A stretch of 64,000 nt of DNA from Burkholderia cepacia. GTDB taxonomy: Bacteria; Pseudomonadota; Gammaproteobacteria; Burkholderiales; Burkholderiaceae. The stretch covers positions 1-64,000 of the forward strand of contig NZ_CP073638.1 of the NCBI RefSeq assembly GCF_029962485.1. The letters run 5' to 3'. Of this stretch, positions 9,097 through 18,223 are shown one piece after another. A program made the translations under genes and the position numbers. Position 1 is the first letter of the stretch. Every line of letters starts with the position of its first letter. Below the pieces are notes generated by a model that ran no database searches, had not been told where the DNA came from, and saw only the letters and a program-made list of their open reading frames with translations.

Positions 9097-10469
9097 GCGC
9101 ACCGCTCGACGATCCGCAGCCGTTCGGCAGCGAAGACGACGCGCCGTTCGATCACGGCCGCCTCGTCGGCGAGCTCGACGCGGGGCTCGCGTTCTTCTCG
9201 CCGGTGTCGGTGCAGGGGCGCGTCAATCACGCGGTCGGGCAGATCCTGAACGCGACGGGCATCCGGGCGCGGCTCGGCGAGATCTGCGAGTTGCGCACGC
9301 CGAACCAGCCGACGTTGCTCGCGGAGGTGGTCGGCTTCTCGCGGCAGACGACCTTGCTCACGCCGCTCGGCGACGTGGCAGGGCTGTCGCCGGAGACGAC
9401 CGTCGTGCCGTCCGGGCGCGAGCATGTGTTTCCGGTGGGCGAAGGACTGTTCGGCCGGGTGCTGGACGGGCTCGGCCGGCCGCTCGACGATCGCGGGCCG
9501 GTGACGGGCGCCGCGTGGGTGTCGACGCAGCAGGATCCGCCGAATCCACTCGCGCGCAAGATGATCGACACTCCGTTTCCGACCGGCGTGCGCGTGATCG
9601 ACGGCCTGATGACGCTCGGCATCGGGCAGCGCGTCGGCATCTTCGCGCCGTCCGGCGTCGGCAAGAGCACGCTGCTCGGGATGATTGCGCGCGGCGCGCA
9701 GGCCGACGTGAACGTGATCGCTCTCGTCGGCGAACGCGGCCGCGAGGTGCGCGAATTCATCGAGCACAGCCTGTCGCCGGAGGTGCGTGCGCGTTCGATC
9801 GTCGTCGTGTCGACCTCCGATCGCCCCGCGATGGAGCGCGTGAAATCCGCGCTGGTCGCCACCGCGATCGCCGAGCATTTCCGCGATGCGGGCAAGCGCG
9901 TGCTGCTGCTGGTCGATTCGCTGACGCGCTTTGCCCGCGCGCAACGCGAGGTCGGCCTCGCGAGCGGCGAGCCGCCGACGCGGCGCAGCTTCCCGCCGTC
10001 GACGTTCGCGGTGCTGCCACGCCTGCTGGAACGCGCGGGGCAGGGCGCGCACGGGTCGATCACCGCGCTCTACACGGTGCTCGTCGAAGGCGACGAGGAG
10101 TCGGATCCGATCGCCGAGGAAGTGCGCTCGATCCTCGATGGCCATATCGTGCTGTCGCGCAAGATCGCGCTCGCGAACCGCTATCCGGCGATCGACGTGC
10201 TCGCGAGCCTGTCGCGCGTGATGCCGCTCGTCGCGAGCCGCGCGCACCAGCAGGCGGCCGCGCGCGTGCGCGAGCTGATCGCGAAGTACCAGGAGATCGA
10301 GCTGCTCGTGCAGATCGGCGAGTATCGCGAAGGCAGCGACCGGCTCGGCGATCTCGCGCTGCGCGCGCGCGACGCGATCGGTGCGTTCTGCGCGCAGGCG
10401 TCGAACGAGGACGTGCGGTTCGACGCGCAGCTCGCGAAGCTTATGAAGCTGGCGAACGATCATGTCTGA
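9093..10469 (+). CDS. sctN: T3SS ATPase SctN
   Basis: Hexameric ATPase that unfolds substrates and strips chaperones. The 458-residue F1-type ATPase has a Walker A motif (PSGVGKST, about residues 187-194), a GERGREVREF motif, a Walker B region (RVLLLVDSLTRFARA) and the catalytic-domain signature PPSTFAVLPRLLERAG. Length and motif spacing are normal for SctN/FliI. The start overlaps the sctL stop, and the end overlaps sctO by 8 bp. Confidence 0.97.
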   Translation: MSAPLDDPQPFGSEDDAPFDHGRLVGELDAGLAFFSPVSVQGRVNHAVGQILNATGIRARLGEICELRTPNQPTLLAEVVGFSRQTTLLTPLGDVAGLSPETTVVPSGREHVFPVGEGLFGRVLDGLGRPLDDRGPVTGAAWVSTQQDPPNPLARKMIDTPFPTGVRVIDGLMTLGIGQRVGIFAPSGVGKSTLLGMIARGAQADVNVIALVGERGREVREFIEHSLSPEVRARSIVVVSTSDRPAMERVKSALVATAIAEHFRDAGKRVLLLVDSLTRFARAQREVGLASGEPPTRRSFPPSTFAVLPRLLERAGQGAHGSITALYTVLVEGDEESDPIAEEVRSILDGHIVLSRKIALANRYPAIDVLASLSRVMPLVASRAHQQAAARVRELIAKYQEIELLVQIGEYREGSDRLGDLALRARDAIGAFCAQASNEDVRFDAQLAKLMKLANDHV

Positions 10470-11130
10470 AGCCGACGACCGCCTCGTGCTCGCGACGCTC
10501 GCGCGCCTGAAGCGCGTGCGCGAGATGCGCAGCCAGATCGCCCGTGTCGCGGCGGCGCGCCAGCAGGGCATCGCCGCGCAGAGCCGCCGCGCGCTCGATG
10601 CCGCTCATGCGCAGCTTGCGCAGCAGGTGGCCGCCAAGGCCGCGATCCAGACGCGGCTCGCCGACGTTGTGCGCGAGGCACGCGCGCTGCAGGACGCGGC
10701 GGCCGACACGCGAACGTTCGATCGCCACATCGGCACCGCAAACGCATCCGTGAACGAGGCCGCGCACGTACATCGCGGCCACGAGGCGACGCTGGCCGAC
10801 CTGCAGCGCGCCGCGCGTAAGGCGAAGGCCGCCGAGGACAAGCTCGAGAAGGCCGGCGAGAAGGCGCTGCATGCACGCGCCGCGCGGGTCGAGCGCGACG
10901 CCGACGAAGTCGCGGACGGCTACGCCGTGCGGCGATTCGCGACGGCCGGCACGTGGGCGGCCGTCGCGGGCGATGCAGCCGCCCATGCCGTTGCGCGGCC
11001 GGAAGCGGCCGCCGCGTTCGATGCGGAGATGAGCGACGCAGAGGCAGGCACCGAACCCGGAACTGAACCCGGCGCCACCAGTCAGACCGACGATACCGCT
11101 CCACCCGCCGTCGCGGAGCGCCGATGCTAG
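10462..11130 (+). CDS. sctO: T3SS stalk protein SctO
   Basis: Coiled-coil stalk protein (YscO/FliJ-like) expected to insert into the SctN ring. The 222-residue product is almost wholly helical with heptad-rich Ala/Arg/Gln stretches (about residues 10-150). It ends in an acidic Thr/Pro-rich tail, which is longer than in most SctO proteins. It starts inside sctN and ends inside sctT. No separate SctP (needle-length ruler) gene follows, although SctP normally sits next to SctO. The tail is too short to act as a ruler. Confidence 0.8.
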   Translation: MSEADDRLVLATLARLKRVREMRSQIARVAAARQQGIAAQSRRALDAAHAQLAQQVAAKAAIQTRLADVVREARALQDAAADTRTFDRHIGTANASVNEAAHVHRGHEATLADLQRAARKAKAAEDKLEKAGEKALHARAARVERDADEVADGYAVRRFATAGTWAAVAGDAAAHAVARPEAAAAFDAEMSDAEAGTEPGTEPGATSQTDDTAPPAVAERRC

Positions 11131-11933
11131 ACCAGGCCGCGGGTTTCAACGACGTTGCGGGCACGCTGCGGCCGCTGCTCTACGTGATGCCGCGCCTGTT
11201 GCCGATCATGTTCGTCGTGCCGGTGTTCAACGAGCAGATCATCACGGGCCTCGTGCGCAACGGGATCGCCGTCGTGATCGCCGCGTTCGTCGCGCCGGCG
11301 ATCGATTCCGCGCAGGTGGCCGCGCTGCCGTTCCTGATGTGGTGCCTGCTCGTCGCGAAGGAGGCGGTGGTCGGCATGCTGCTCGCGGGCGCGTTCAGCG
11401 CGGTGCTGTTCGCGATCCAGGGCGTCGGCTACCTGATCGACTTCCAGACCGGCAGCGGCAGCGCCGCGTTCTTCGATCCGATGGGCGGCCACGAGGGCGG
11501 CCCGACATCGGGATTCCTGAATTTCGTCGCGATCGCGCTGTTCGTCACGGCGGGCGGCCTGCAGGTGCTCGTGCAACTGTTCGCGCAGTCGTACGCGTGG
11601 TGGCCGATCGGCTCGCTCGGCCCCGATTTCTCGTCGATGCTGCAGACCTTCATCGTGCGGCAGACCGACACGATCTTCGAATGGATGGTGAAGCTCGCCG
11701 CGCCGGTGACGATCGTGCTGGTCCTCGTCGAGCTCGGCATCGGCCTCGTCGGGCGCGCGGTGCCGCAGCTCAACATCTTCGTGTTCGCGCAACCGCTGAA
11801 GAGCGCGCTCGCGTTGCTGATGATGATGCTGTTCCTGCCGGTGGTGTATGCGTCGCTGCATTCGCTGCTGAGCCCCGACAGCGGGCTGATGGCGCTGTTG
11901 CGTGCGCTGTTCGCCGCGCACGGCGGCGGCTGA
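11124..11933 (+). CDS. sctT: T3SS export apparatus protein SctT (FliR/YscT family)
   Basis: Polytopic inner-membrane component of the SctRST pore. The 269-residue protein has the FliR-like series of hydrophobic segments and a conserved central motif (GVGYLIDFQTGSGSA followed by FFDPMGG, about residues 104-126), then a long C-terminal membrane helix. The start overlaps sctO by 7 bp. It is followed by sctU, as in most injectisomes. Confidence 0.95.
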   Translation: MLDQAAGFNDVAGTLRPLLYVMPRLLPIMFVVPVFNEQIITGLVRNGIAVVIAAFVAPAIDSAQVAALPFLMWCLLVAKEAVVGMLLAGAFSAVLFAIQGVGYLIDFQTGSGSAAFFDPMGGHEGGPTSGFLNFVAIALFVTAGGLQVLVQLFAQSYAWWPIGSLGPDFSSMLQTFIVRQTDTIFEWMVKLAAPVTIVLVLVELGIGLVGRAVPQLNIFVFAQPLKSALALLMMMLFLPVVYASLHSLLSPDSGLMALLRALFAAHGGG

Positions 11934-11949
11934 GCGCGCGGGAGCCGAC

Positions 11950-12981
11950 ATGGCCGAAAAGGACCAGAAGCCCACCGCGAAGCGCCTGCGCGAGGCGCGC
12001 GAGAAAGGCGATGTGCCGAAGAGCGCGGAGACGATTTCGTCGGCGTTCTTCGTCGGCGTGTGCGTCGCGCTCGCGGTGGGCATCGGGTCGCTGTTCGCGC
12101 GGCTGCAGGCGCTGTTCCGGCTCGTGTTCAACGCGGCCGGCGCGGCCGATCCGTCCGCGCGGATCGCGGTGCTGATCGACGGCGCCGCGCGCGACTGGGT
12201 GACGCTGTCCGCGCAGATCGTCGCGGCCGGGTTGCTGGCCGGGCTGCTCGCGGGCTTCGTGCAGGTCGGCGGCGTGATGGCGTGGGGCCGGCTGATGCCG
12301 CAGCTGTCGCGACTCAATCCGGCCGAAGGGCTGAAGAACATGTGGTCGATGCGCAACCTCGTGAATCTCGCGAAGATGCTGCTGAAGACGGTGCTGCTCG
12401 TCGCGACGCTCGGCTGGCTGATCGTCGAGTCGCTCGACCCGGCGGTGCAGTCGGGCTTCACGCGGCCGGTGTCGATCCTCGCGCTGATCGTGAAGCTGCT
12501 GATGCTGCTGTTCGGCTGGGCTGCGCTGGTCTACATCGTGATGGCGCTGATCGACATCGTGCACCAGCGGCACGCGTTCAACCAGAAGATGAAAATGTCG
12601 ATCGACGAAGTGCGGCGCGAGCTGAAGGAGGATGAAGGCGATCCGCATATCGAGGCGAAGCGCCGGCAGCTCGCGCGCGAAGCGCAGTTCGCGTCGCTGC
12701 CCGACCGGATCGGTTTCGCGTCGGTGGTCGTGTATTCGCCGCGTGTCGCGGTTGCGCTCTATTACGGCGGGGTCGGCACGCTGCCGTGGGTGCTCGCGCG
12801 CGGCGAGGGCGATGCGGCCGAGCGGATCGTGCGACTCGCGCGCGACGCGTTGCGCCCGACGCTCGCGAACGTCGGGCTCGCACAGGCGCTGTACGAGACG
12901 ACGCCCGAGAACGGCACGATCCAGCAGCAGCATTTCCGCGAGGTCGCGCAGTTGCTGAAATGGGCGACCGGCGTGGCGTGA
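11950..12981 (+). CDS. sctU: T3SS export switch protein SctU lacking the NPTH motif
   Basis: Export-switch protein of the FlhB/YscU family, 343 residues. It has an N-terminal KPTAKRLREAREKGDVPKS motif, four membrane helices and a C-terminal cytosolic domain. In the family, this domain cuts itself at an invariant Asn-Pro-Thr-His motif to change substrate class. Here the corresponding place reads SVVVYSPRVAVALYY: the strands before and after are conserved, but NPTH is replaced by Ser-Pro-Arg and is one residue shorter. The rest of the domain is intact (LPWVLARGEG, ALYETT). The protein therefore probably does not self-cleave in the usual way. Confidence 0.93.
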   Translation: MAEKDQKPTAKRLREAREKGDVPKSAETISSAFFVGVCVALAVGIGSLFARLQALFRLVFNAAGAADPSARIAVLIDGAARDWVTLSAQIVAAGLLAGLLAGFVQVGGVMAWGRLMPQLSRLNPAEGLKNMWSMRNLVNLAKMLLKTVLLVATLGWLIVESLDPAVQSGFTRPVSILALIVKLLMLLFGWAALVYIVMALIDIVHQRHAFNQKMKMSIDEVRRELKEDEGDPHIEAKRRQLAREAQFASLPDRIGFASVVVYSPRVAVALYYGGVGTLPWVLARGEGDAAERIVRLARDALRPTLANVGLAQALYETTPENGTIQQQHFREVAQLLKWATGVA

Positions 12982-12998
12982 CGCGCGTGGCGACGGTC

Positions 12999-13031
12999 GG
13001 GGCGAGCCTGCTTGAATGCCGCCCCTTTTTT
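12999..13031 (+). terminator. intrinsic terminator of the sctV-sctU operon
   Basis: A GGGGCG/CGCCCC stem with a short loop is followed directly by six T residues, 17 nt after the sctU stop. This is a good rho-independent terminator and marks the end of the 13-kb T3SS operon. Confidence 0.85.
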
Positions 13032-13258
13032 CATTCTGCAACGTGCCTCGGCCATCCGTATCAATCCGATATGGCCCCTTGACGCGACTATCAGTACCGG
13101 ACGCTTGACGCCGTTTTTTTTCCGGTTTCTTCCGGCATTCACCGGTGAATTATTGCTGATTTATTTCTTCGTAATATGGCTCGACCGTCACGCCGGACGG
13201 CGAGCCGCGAGGTGGCGCCACGCGTGACGGAACAGGTCAACAGGGGCGGACAAATCAA
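13032..13258 (+). promoter_or_regulatory. upstream region of asnB
   Basis: A gene-free stretch, partly AT-rich (13,100-13,190) compared with the surrounding DNA, ending in an AGGGGCGG-type ribosome-binding site about 13 nt before the asnB ATG. A promoter is likely because the terminator just upstream isolates asnB, but I see no convincing -35/-10 pair. Confidence 0.4.
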
Positions 13259-15226
13259 ATGTGCGGAATCGACGGCTTTCTGAATAGCGTCGCCTTCGAT
13301 GAGGAGACAGCGCGCGGCACGCTCGCGCGAATGACGGCGAGCCTTGCGCATCGCGGGCCGGACGGGCAGGGGATCTGGGTCGACCCGGAAGCCGGCATCG
13401 CGCTCGGCCACCGGCGGCTGGCGATCGTCGACCTGTCGGTACACGGCCGACAGCCGATGGCATCCGCGTGCGGCCGCTACGTCATGGTCTTCAACGGCGA
13501 AATCTACAACCATCGCGAACTGCGTGCGGAACTCGAGCGCGCGGGTCGCGCACCGGCGTGGCGCGGCCACTCCGACAGCGAGGTGCTGATCGCGGCGATC
13601 GTCGCGTGGGGTGTCGAGGCAACGTTGCGCCGCGCGACCGGCATGTTCTCGATCGCGCTGTGGAATCGCGCGTCGCGGGTGCTGACGCTCGCGCGCGACC
13701 GGATCGGCGAGAAGCCGCTCTACTACGGCCGGATCGGCGACGCGCTCGTGTTCGCGTCCGAGCTGAAGGCGCTGCGCGGCTATCCGGGCTTCGACGGCAC
13801 GATCGATCGCGATGCACTGTGCCTGTACCTGCGCCAGTCGAGCGTGCCCGCGCCTTACACGATCTATCGCGGCATCCACAAGCTGCCGCCCGGCACCTAC
13901 ATCCAGTTCGAGCATGCGCGCGACACGCCGCGCGTGCGTGCGTACTGGACGCTCGAGCAGGCCATCGAGGCGGGCCGTGCGCAGCCGTTCGAGGGCAGCG
14001 CCGACGAGGCCGTCGGCCAGCTCGACGCGATCCTGCGCCAGGCCGTCGCGCGGCAGATGGAAGCGGACGTGCCGCTCGGCGCGTTCCTGTCGGGCGGCGT
14101 CGATTCGTCGGCGATCGTCGCGCTGATGCAGGCGCAATCGTCGACGCCGGTCGACACGTTCACGATCGGCTTCCACGAAGCCGGCTATGACGAAGCCGGT
14201 TACGCGAAGGCCGTCGCGCGCCACCTCGGCACGCGTCATACCGAACTCTACGTGACGGCCGACCATGCGCTCGACGTCGTGCCGAAGCTGCCGTCGATCT
14301 ACGACGAGCCGTTTTCCGATGCATCGCAGATCCCGACCTTCCTCGTGTCGGAAATGACGCGCCGGCACGTGAAGGTCAGCCTGTCAGGCGACGGCGGCGA
14401 CGAACTGTTCGGCGGCTATACGCGCTACTTCCTGACGCCGCGCCTGTGGCGCAAGCTGCATCGCGTGCCGGCCGCCGTGCGCGCGCGGATCGCGGCCGCG
14501 TTGCATGCGCTGCGGCCCGATCACGCGGACCAGCTCGCGGCCGTCGCGCAGGGCGCGTGGGGCGGCGTAGAGGCGCGCGACTCGGCGGCGCGCATCGGCG
14601 ATCGCCTGCACAAGCTCGGCCACGTGATGACGGCCGAGAGCCGCATCGGGCTGTACCGGCTGTTGATGTCGTCGGTGCATCATCCCGAGCGCATCGCGCT
14701 GTCGGGGCAGGAGCCGCCGACGCCGCTCGACACGGCGTCGGCGTGGCCCGCGCACCTGAGCTTCGCCGAGCAGGCGATGGCGATCGATACGCTCACGTAC
14801 CTGCCGACCGACATTCTCGCGAAAGTCGATCGCGCGGCGATGGCCGTGAGCCTCGAAACACGCATGCCGTTCCTCGACCATCACGTCGTCGAATTCGCGT
14901 GGCGCGTGCCGGCGGCCGTGCGCTTGCCGGAAGGGCAGTCGAAGGCGCTGCTGCGCCGGCTGCTCGACCGGTACGTGCCGTCCGCGCTGATCGACCGGCC
15001 GAAGCAGGGCTTCTGCGCGCCCGTCGACCACTGGCTGCGCGGCTCGCTGCGCGACTGGGCCGAGGCATTGCTGCGGCCGTCGCGGCTGCGCGAAGAGGGC
15101 TTCTTCGACGCGACCGCGGTCGAGCGTCTGTGGCGGCAGCACCAGACCGGCCGGATGAACTGGCAGCACCAGTTGTGGACGGTGCTGATGTTTCAGGCGT
15201 GGCTGGAGGCGCAGCGCGCGGGGTGA
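13259..15226 (+). CDS. asnB: glutamine-hydrolysing asparagine synthase (AsnB)
   Basis: Transfers glutamine amide nitrogen to an adenylated carboxylate, normally aspartate. The 655-residue protein starts MCGIDGF, so Cys2 is available as the class II glutaminase nucleophile. N-terminal glutaminase motifs follow (HRGPDGQG, GHRRLAIVDLS, MVFNGEIYNHRELR). The synthetase domain carries the PP-loop (FLSGGVDSSAI, about residue 280) and SLSGDGGDELFGGY. It lies between the two T3SS gene blocks with its own leader and terminator-insulated upstream side. Such amidotransferases also modify surface glycans or peptides, so its true acceptor is unproven. Confidence 0.93.
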   Translation: MCGIDGFLNSVAFDEETARGTLARMTASLAHRGPDGQGIWVDPEAGIALGHRRLAIVDLSVHGRQPMASACGRYVMVFNGEIYNHRELRAELERAGRAPAWRGHSDSEVLIAAIVAWGVEATLRRATGMFSIALWNRASRVLTLARDRIGEKPLYYGRIGDALVFASELKALRGYPGFDGTIDRDALCLYLRQSSVPAPYTIYRGIHKLPPGTYIQFEHARDTPRVRAYWTLEQAIEAGRAQPFEGSADEAVGQLDAILRQAVARQMEADVPLGAFLSGGVDSSAIVALMQAQSSTPVDTFTIGFHEAGYDEAGYAKAVARHLGTRHTELYVTADHALDVVPKLPSIYDEPFSDASQIPTFLVSEMTRRHVKVSLSGDGGDELFGGYTRYFLTPRLWRKLHRVPAAVRARIAAALHALRPDHADQLAAVAQGAWGGVEARDSAARIGDRLHKLGHVMTAESRIGLYRLLMSSVHHPERIALSGQEPPTPLDTASAWPAHLSFAEQAMAIDTLTYLPTDILAKVDRAAMAVSLETRMPFLDHHVVEFAWRVPAAVRLPEGQSKALLRRLLDRYVPSALIDRPKQGFCAPVDHWLRGSLRDWAEALLRPSRLREEGFFDATAVERLWRQHQTGRMNWQHQLWTVLMFQAWLEAQRAG

Positions 15227-15245
15227 TGCGCCGCGCCGCGGCGGC

Positions 15246-16034
15246 TTACTGGTCGAGGCACTTCACGCAAAGCCGCTTCGCCTGGCTGGCCGGCAGCCCG
15301 CGGCACATCATCACGACCGGCCGTGCATGGCACGATGGCGCGTCGGCGGAGGCGGCGGGCGACGGCAAGCGGCGCGCACGTTCGGGCGGCGTCGTGGCGG
15401 CCGCGGCCATGCGCCGCTGGCGCTCGGGCGGCGGCGTGTCGCTCACGACGGGAATCGGTCCGGCGCCGCCTTCGCGCGCGTTGCGCTGCGCGCTCGCGAC
15501 CACGCGGCTCACGTAGCCGCTCGAGAAGCCGGTCGTGAAGTTGCCGCTGTAGTAGCACGACAGCGCCGCGCGCAACGCGGCCTGCGTGGCGCGGCCGGTA
15601 CCCGACGAGCGCGCGAAGCACTCGGTCAGGATCGCGCCGCCGGCCTGCAGGTTGCGGCACGGCTCGAACATCGTCGCGGCGTCGAGCCCGTATTTCGCGA
15701 AATTGCGCTCGTTCACCTGCGCGAGGCCGACGCTGTAGCTGAAACCGCGCGACGAGAGCTCGCGTGCGGTCGCGCGTGCTTCGTCGAGCGACGCGGGCTG
15801 CCGCGTCAGGTGGCCGCCGACCACGCCGATCGCATACGGATTGAAGCCCGACTCGGTGCGCACCAGCGCGGCGAGCGTGTCGGGATCGACGTTCGACGCG
15901 CAGGTACGCGCGAGTCGAGCGAAATCCGCACCGCTGCCGGCTGCCTGCGCGACGCGCGGCGGCATGCCCGCAAGCGCGAGCACGACCAGCGCGCACCGGC
16001 ACGCGGCCGCGATTCGCAGGCCGCGCGCATTCAT
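15246..16034 (-). CDS. secreted VirB1/IagB-type lytic transglycosylase of the T3SS
   Basis: Peptidoglycan-cleaving enzyme thought to open the wall for injectisome assembly. The 262-residue protein has a Sec signal (cleavage near VAQA-AGSG) and an SLT-like domain. The catalytic Glu lies in RTESGFNPYAIGVVGG and the substrate-groove motif in SVGLAQVNERNF. The C-terminal extension is basic and has four Cys residues (PSCHARPVVMMCRG, CVKCLDQ), which may form disulfides. The start overlaps the sctR stop (ATGA), tying it to the secretion system. The sequence resembles VirB1 of type IV systems as much as IagB. Confidence 0.88.
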   Translation of the reverse strand: MNARGLRIAAACRCALVVLALAGMPPRVAQAAGSGADFARLARTCASNVDPDTLAALVRTESGFNPYAIGVVGGHLTRQPASLDEARATARELSSRGFSYSVGLAQVNERNFAKYGLDAATMFEPCRNLQAGGAILTECFARSSGTGRATQAALRAALSCYYSGNFTTGFSSGYVSRVVASAQRNAREGGAGPIPVVSDTPPPERQRRMAAAATTPPERARRLPSPAASADAPSCHARPVVMMCRGLPASQAKRLCVKCLDQ

Positions 16035-16705
16035 CCCGCGCCCGCCACGCGGTACGACATCACCAGCCCGTGCACGAGCAGCGACCAGCCGTCGAGTGCG
16101 ACGAACAGCAGCAGCTTGAACGGCACCGAGATCGTCGTCGGCGAAATCATCTGCATGCCGAGCGCGAGCAGGATGTTCGCGACCAGCAGGTCGACGACGA
16201 TGAACACGATATAGATCACGAAGCCGATCTGGAACGCCTTCGTCAGTTCGGCCAGCGTGAAGCTCGGCACCAGCACGAGCAGGTCGTCGTCCTTGATGCC
16301 GTCCGCGCGGTTCTTCGGCCACACCGACGTCGCGGTGCGCACGAAGAACTCGCGATCGCGCTGCCGCGTGTGCGACACGAGGAAATCCTTGATCGGCGGC
16401 AGGGCGGCATCGGCAAGCGCGCCGATATCGGCGGTCGACAACTGCGCCGACGCATCGAAATGGCGTGCCTGCAGCGCATCGCGGATCGACATCCCGACGG
16501 GCGCCATGATGAACAGCGACAGGATCAGCGCGATGCCGTTCAGCACGAGGTTCGGCGGCACCTGCTGGATCCCGAGCGCGGAACGCAGCAGGCCGAGCAC
16601 GACCACGAGCTTCGTGTAGCTCGTCACCATCAGCGCCGCGAACGGCGCGATGCCGAGCGCGGCAATGACCGCGATCAGCGCGACCGGATTCGGCAGGCTA
16701 CCCAT
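16031..16705 (-). CDS. sctR: T3SS export apparatus protein SctR (FliP/YscR family)
   Basis: Core subunit of the SctRST export pore. The 224-residue protein carries the family signatures: MVTSYTKLVVVLGLLR with QQVPPNLVLNGIAL near the N-terminus, FIMAPVGMSI, and SFTLAELTKAFQIGF with the following membrane helices at the C-terminus. It is separated from sctS/sctT, which normally accompany it, and is transcribed on the opposite strand. It lies 3 bp after sctQ and overlaps the transglycosylase gene. Confidence 0.95.
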   Translation of the reverse strand: MGSLPNPVALIAVIAALGIAPFAALMVTSYTKLVVVLGLLRSALGIQQVPPNLVLNGIALILSLFIMAPVGMSIRDALQARHFDASAQLSTADIGALADAALPPIKDFLVSHTRQRDREFFVRTATSVWPKNRADGIKDDDLLVLVPSFTLAELTKAFQIGFVIYIVFIVVDLLVANILLALGMQMISPTTISVPFKLLLFVALDGWSLLVHGLVMSYRVAGAG

Positions 16706-16708
16706 CGT

Positions 16709-17797
16709 TCAGCGCTCGCGCGGCACGGGTTGCGTCAGCGTGACGACGCGCACGCCGAGTTTCTGGCCGACCGCGATCAGGTGGCCGGTGCCGATCAGCA
16801 TCCCGTTCGCGACGAGATGGATCACGCTCTGGTTGATCCCTTGCTGCAGCTCGATCACGGCGCCTGGCTGCAGCGCGCTCAGCTCGCCGAGCGGCATCGA
16901 CGCGGGCGGCAGCTCGAAGCGCAGGTCGACCGCGAGGCCGTCGAGCGTGCGCGGCGCATCGGTAGAGGGCGCGTCGTGCGTCGTGGTGGGCGCGTTGTCG
17001 GTGCGGGTCGGTTCCAAAGGCATCTCCCTGATTCGTTCGACGGTCAGCCGGTTGCCCGACGGCCGTCCGGTGATCTCCCACGCCGGCGCGGCCGGCAGTC
17101 GCGCGACACACAGCAGGTTCTGCTCGTGCGCCTGCCAGCGTTCGATCGCGATGATGTCGCCGCCGACGACGTCGGCCAGTTCGGCCGTCGTCAGCTCGGT
17201 GCGGCCGATCTCGAACACGAGCGGCACCGGCAGGTTCGCGTAGGCCGCGCGGGCATCGGCGAGTGCGGCCGGCGCGGTGGCGAAGAACACGGCCAGCGCA
17301 TCCGGCAGGTCGAACAGCAGCGCGCCATGGCAGCGCCACGCGGCATCGGCGCGCCGCAGCTCGAAGCGCAGCGCGGCCGGCGCCGCGCGCCACGCCGGCA
17401 CGCTTTCGGGCGGCGGCAGCAGTTCCACGCGCTGCCGCGTCGCGGCTTGCAGCACGGCCGCGAGCGGTGCGCACAGGTCGCCGAGCAGCGCCGCGCGGAT
17501 CACGGCCGGCACGGCCGGATCGGCTGCGTCGCCGAGCCATGCCGTTTCCGCGACCGGATCGATCCACAGCGTGCCGGCGGCCGGGCCGATGACGAAACGG
17601 TATGCGTGCGCATCGGCGGTCGGCTCCGCGTCGACGCGCCAGCGCACTTCGTACGCATGCTCGCCGAGCGTGACCGGAACGGCGCCGGTCGCGCAGTACG
17701 CATGCGACAGTCCGCGCGCGGCGGCGGCGGACAGGCGGGGCAGGTAGGGCGACGCGTCGAGCGCGACCGCGGCCGGCGGCGCGGAAGCGGCGGGCAT
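16709..17797 (-). CDS. sctQ: T3SS C-ring/sorting-platform protein SctQ
   Basis: Cytosolic pod protein of the sorting platform, related to flagellar FliM/FliN. The 362-residue reading from ATG 17797 ends in a SpoA domain (about residues 285-355): LDGLAVDLRFELP, QPGAVIELQQGI, VHLVANGMLIGTGHLIAVGQ. A GTG at 17851 is an alternative start; neither has a clear ribosome-binding site. The middle of the protein is Ala-rich and poorly conserved, as is usual. The gene leads the leftward sctQ-sctR-transglycosylase unit. Confidence 0.88.
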   Translation of the reverse strand: MPAASAPPAAVALDASPYLPRLSAAAARGLSHAYCATGAVPVTLGEHAYEVRWRVDAEPTADAHAYRFVIGPAAGTLWIDPVAETAWLGDAADPAVPAVIRAALLGDLCAPLAAVLQAATRQRVELLPPPESVPAWRAAPAALRFELRRADAAWRCHGALLFDLPDALAVFFATAPAALADARAAYANLPVPLVFEIGRTELTTAELADVVGGDIIAIERWQAHEQNLLCVARLPAAPAWEITGRPSGNRLTVERIREMPLEPTRTDNAPTTTHDAPSTDAPRTLDGLAVDLRFELPPASMPLGELSALQPGAVIELQQGINQSVIHLVANGMLIGTGHLIAVGQKLGVRVVTLTQPVPRER

Positions 17798-17851
17798 CGC
17801 CCGGCTCGCGGCGTCGCCGGCGTCGGCATTCGTCAGGAACTGCGCAGGCAC

Positions 17852-18223
17852 GGCGGGATCGGGGCGGATTCGGTGTTGATTCGACGGGTTGTTCCGGGGC
17901 CGGCGGCGAGAAAAGGCGCGCGGCTGCTGCGTCGATTGTAGGGACGGCCATGGCCGCGTGCCGCGCCGGAATCCGTAGTCGCGCGCATCGTGCGGCGATC
18001 GGGGAAGCGGGGTGCTACGAAGCGTGCCGAAGCCGGGCGGGCAGTGGCCGGCGCCCAAAAGCAACCGCCGCCCGGAGGCGGCGGTCGGGTCGCGACTGGC
18101 TGGCGGGCCGGAGGGCGTGCAGGCCGGATCCGGCGGGCAGGCCGCGAAGCGCTGCGATTTGGCGCAGCGCGGTGGGGGGAGCGTGGCCGGCGCGCCGCGA
18201 CCAGGCGGCGCGCGGGTGAAGCG
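17852..18223. other. intergenic region between sctQ and an orphan regulator
   Basis: A stretch of 372 bp without a convincing gene. It must hold the promoter for the leftward sctQ unit, but I see no clear consensus, nor a plant-type TTCG-N16-TTCG hrp box. It contains the terminator of the upstream leftward regulator gene at 18052-18085. Confidence 0.5.
18052..18085 (-). terminator. terminator after the orphan OmpR-type gene
   Basis: Perfect 9-bp stem ACCGCCGCC/GGCGGCGGT (18064-18085) around a 4-nt loop. On the minus strand it is followed by a T-rich TTGCTTTTG stretch, 139 bp downstream of the regulator stop. Confidence 0.65.
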
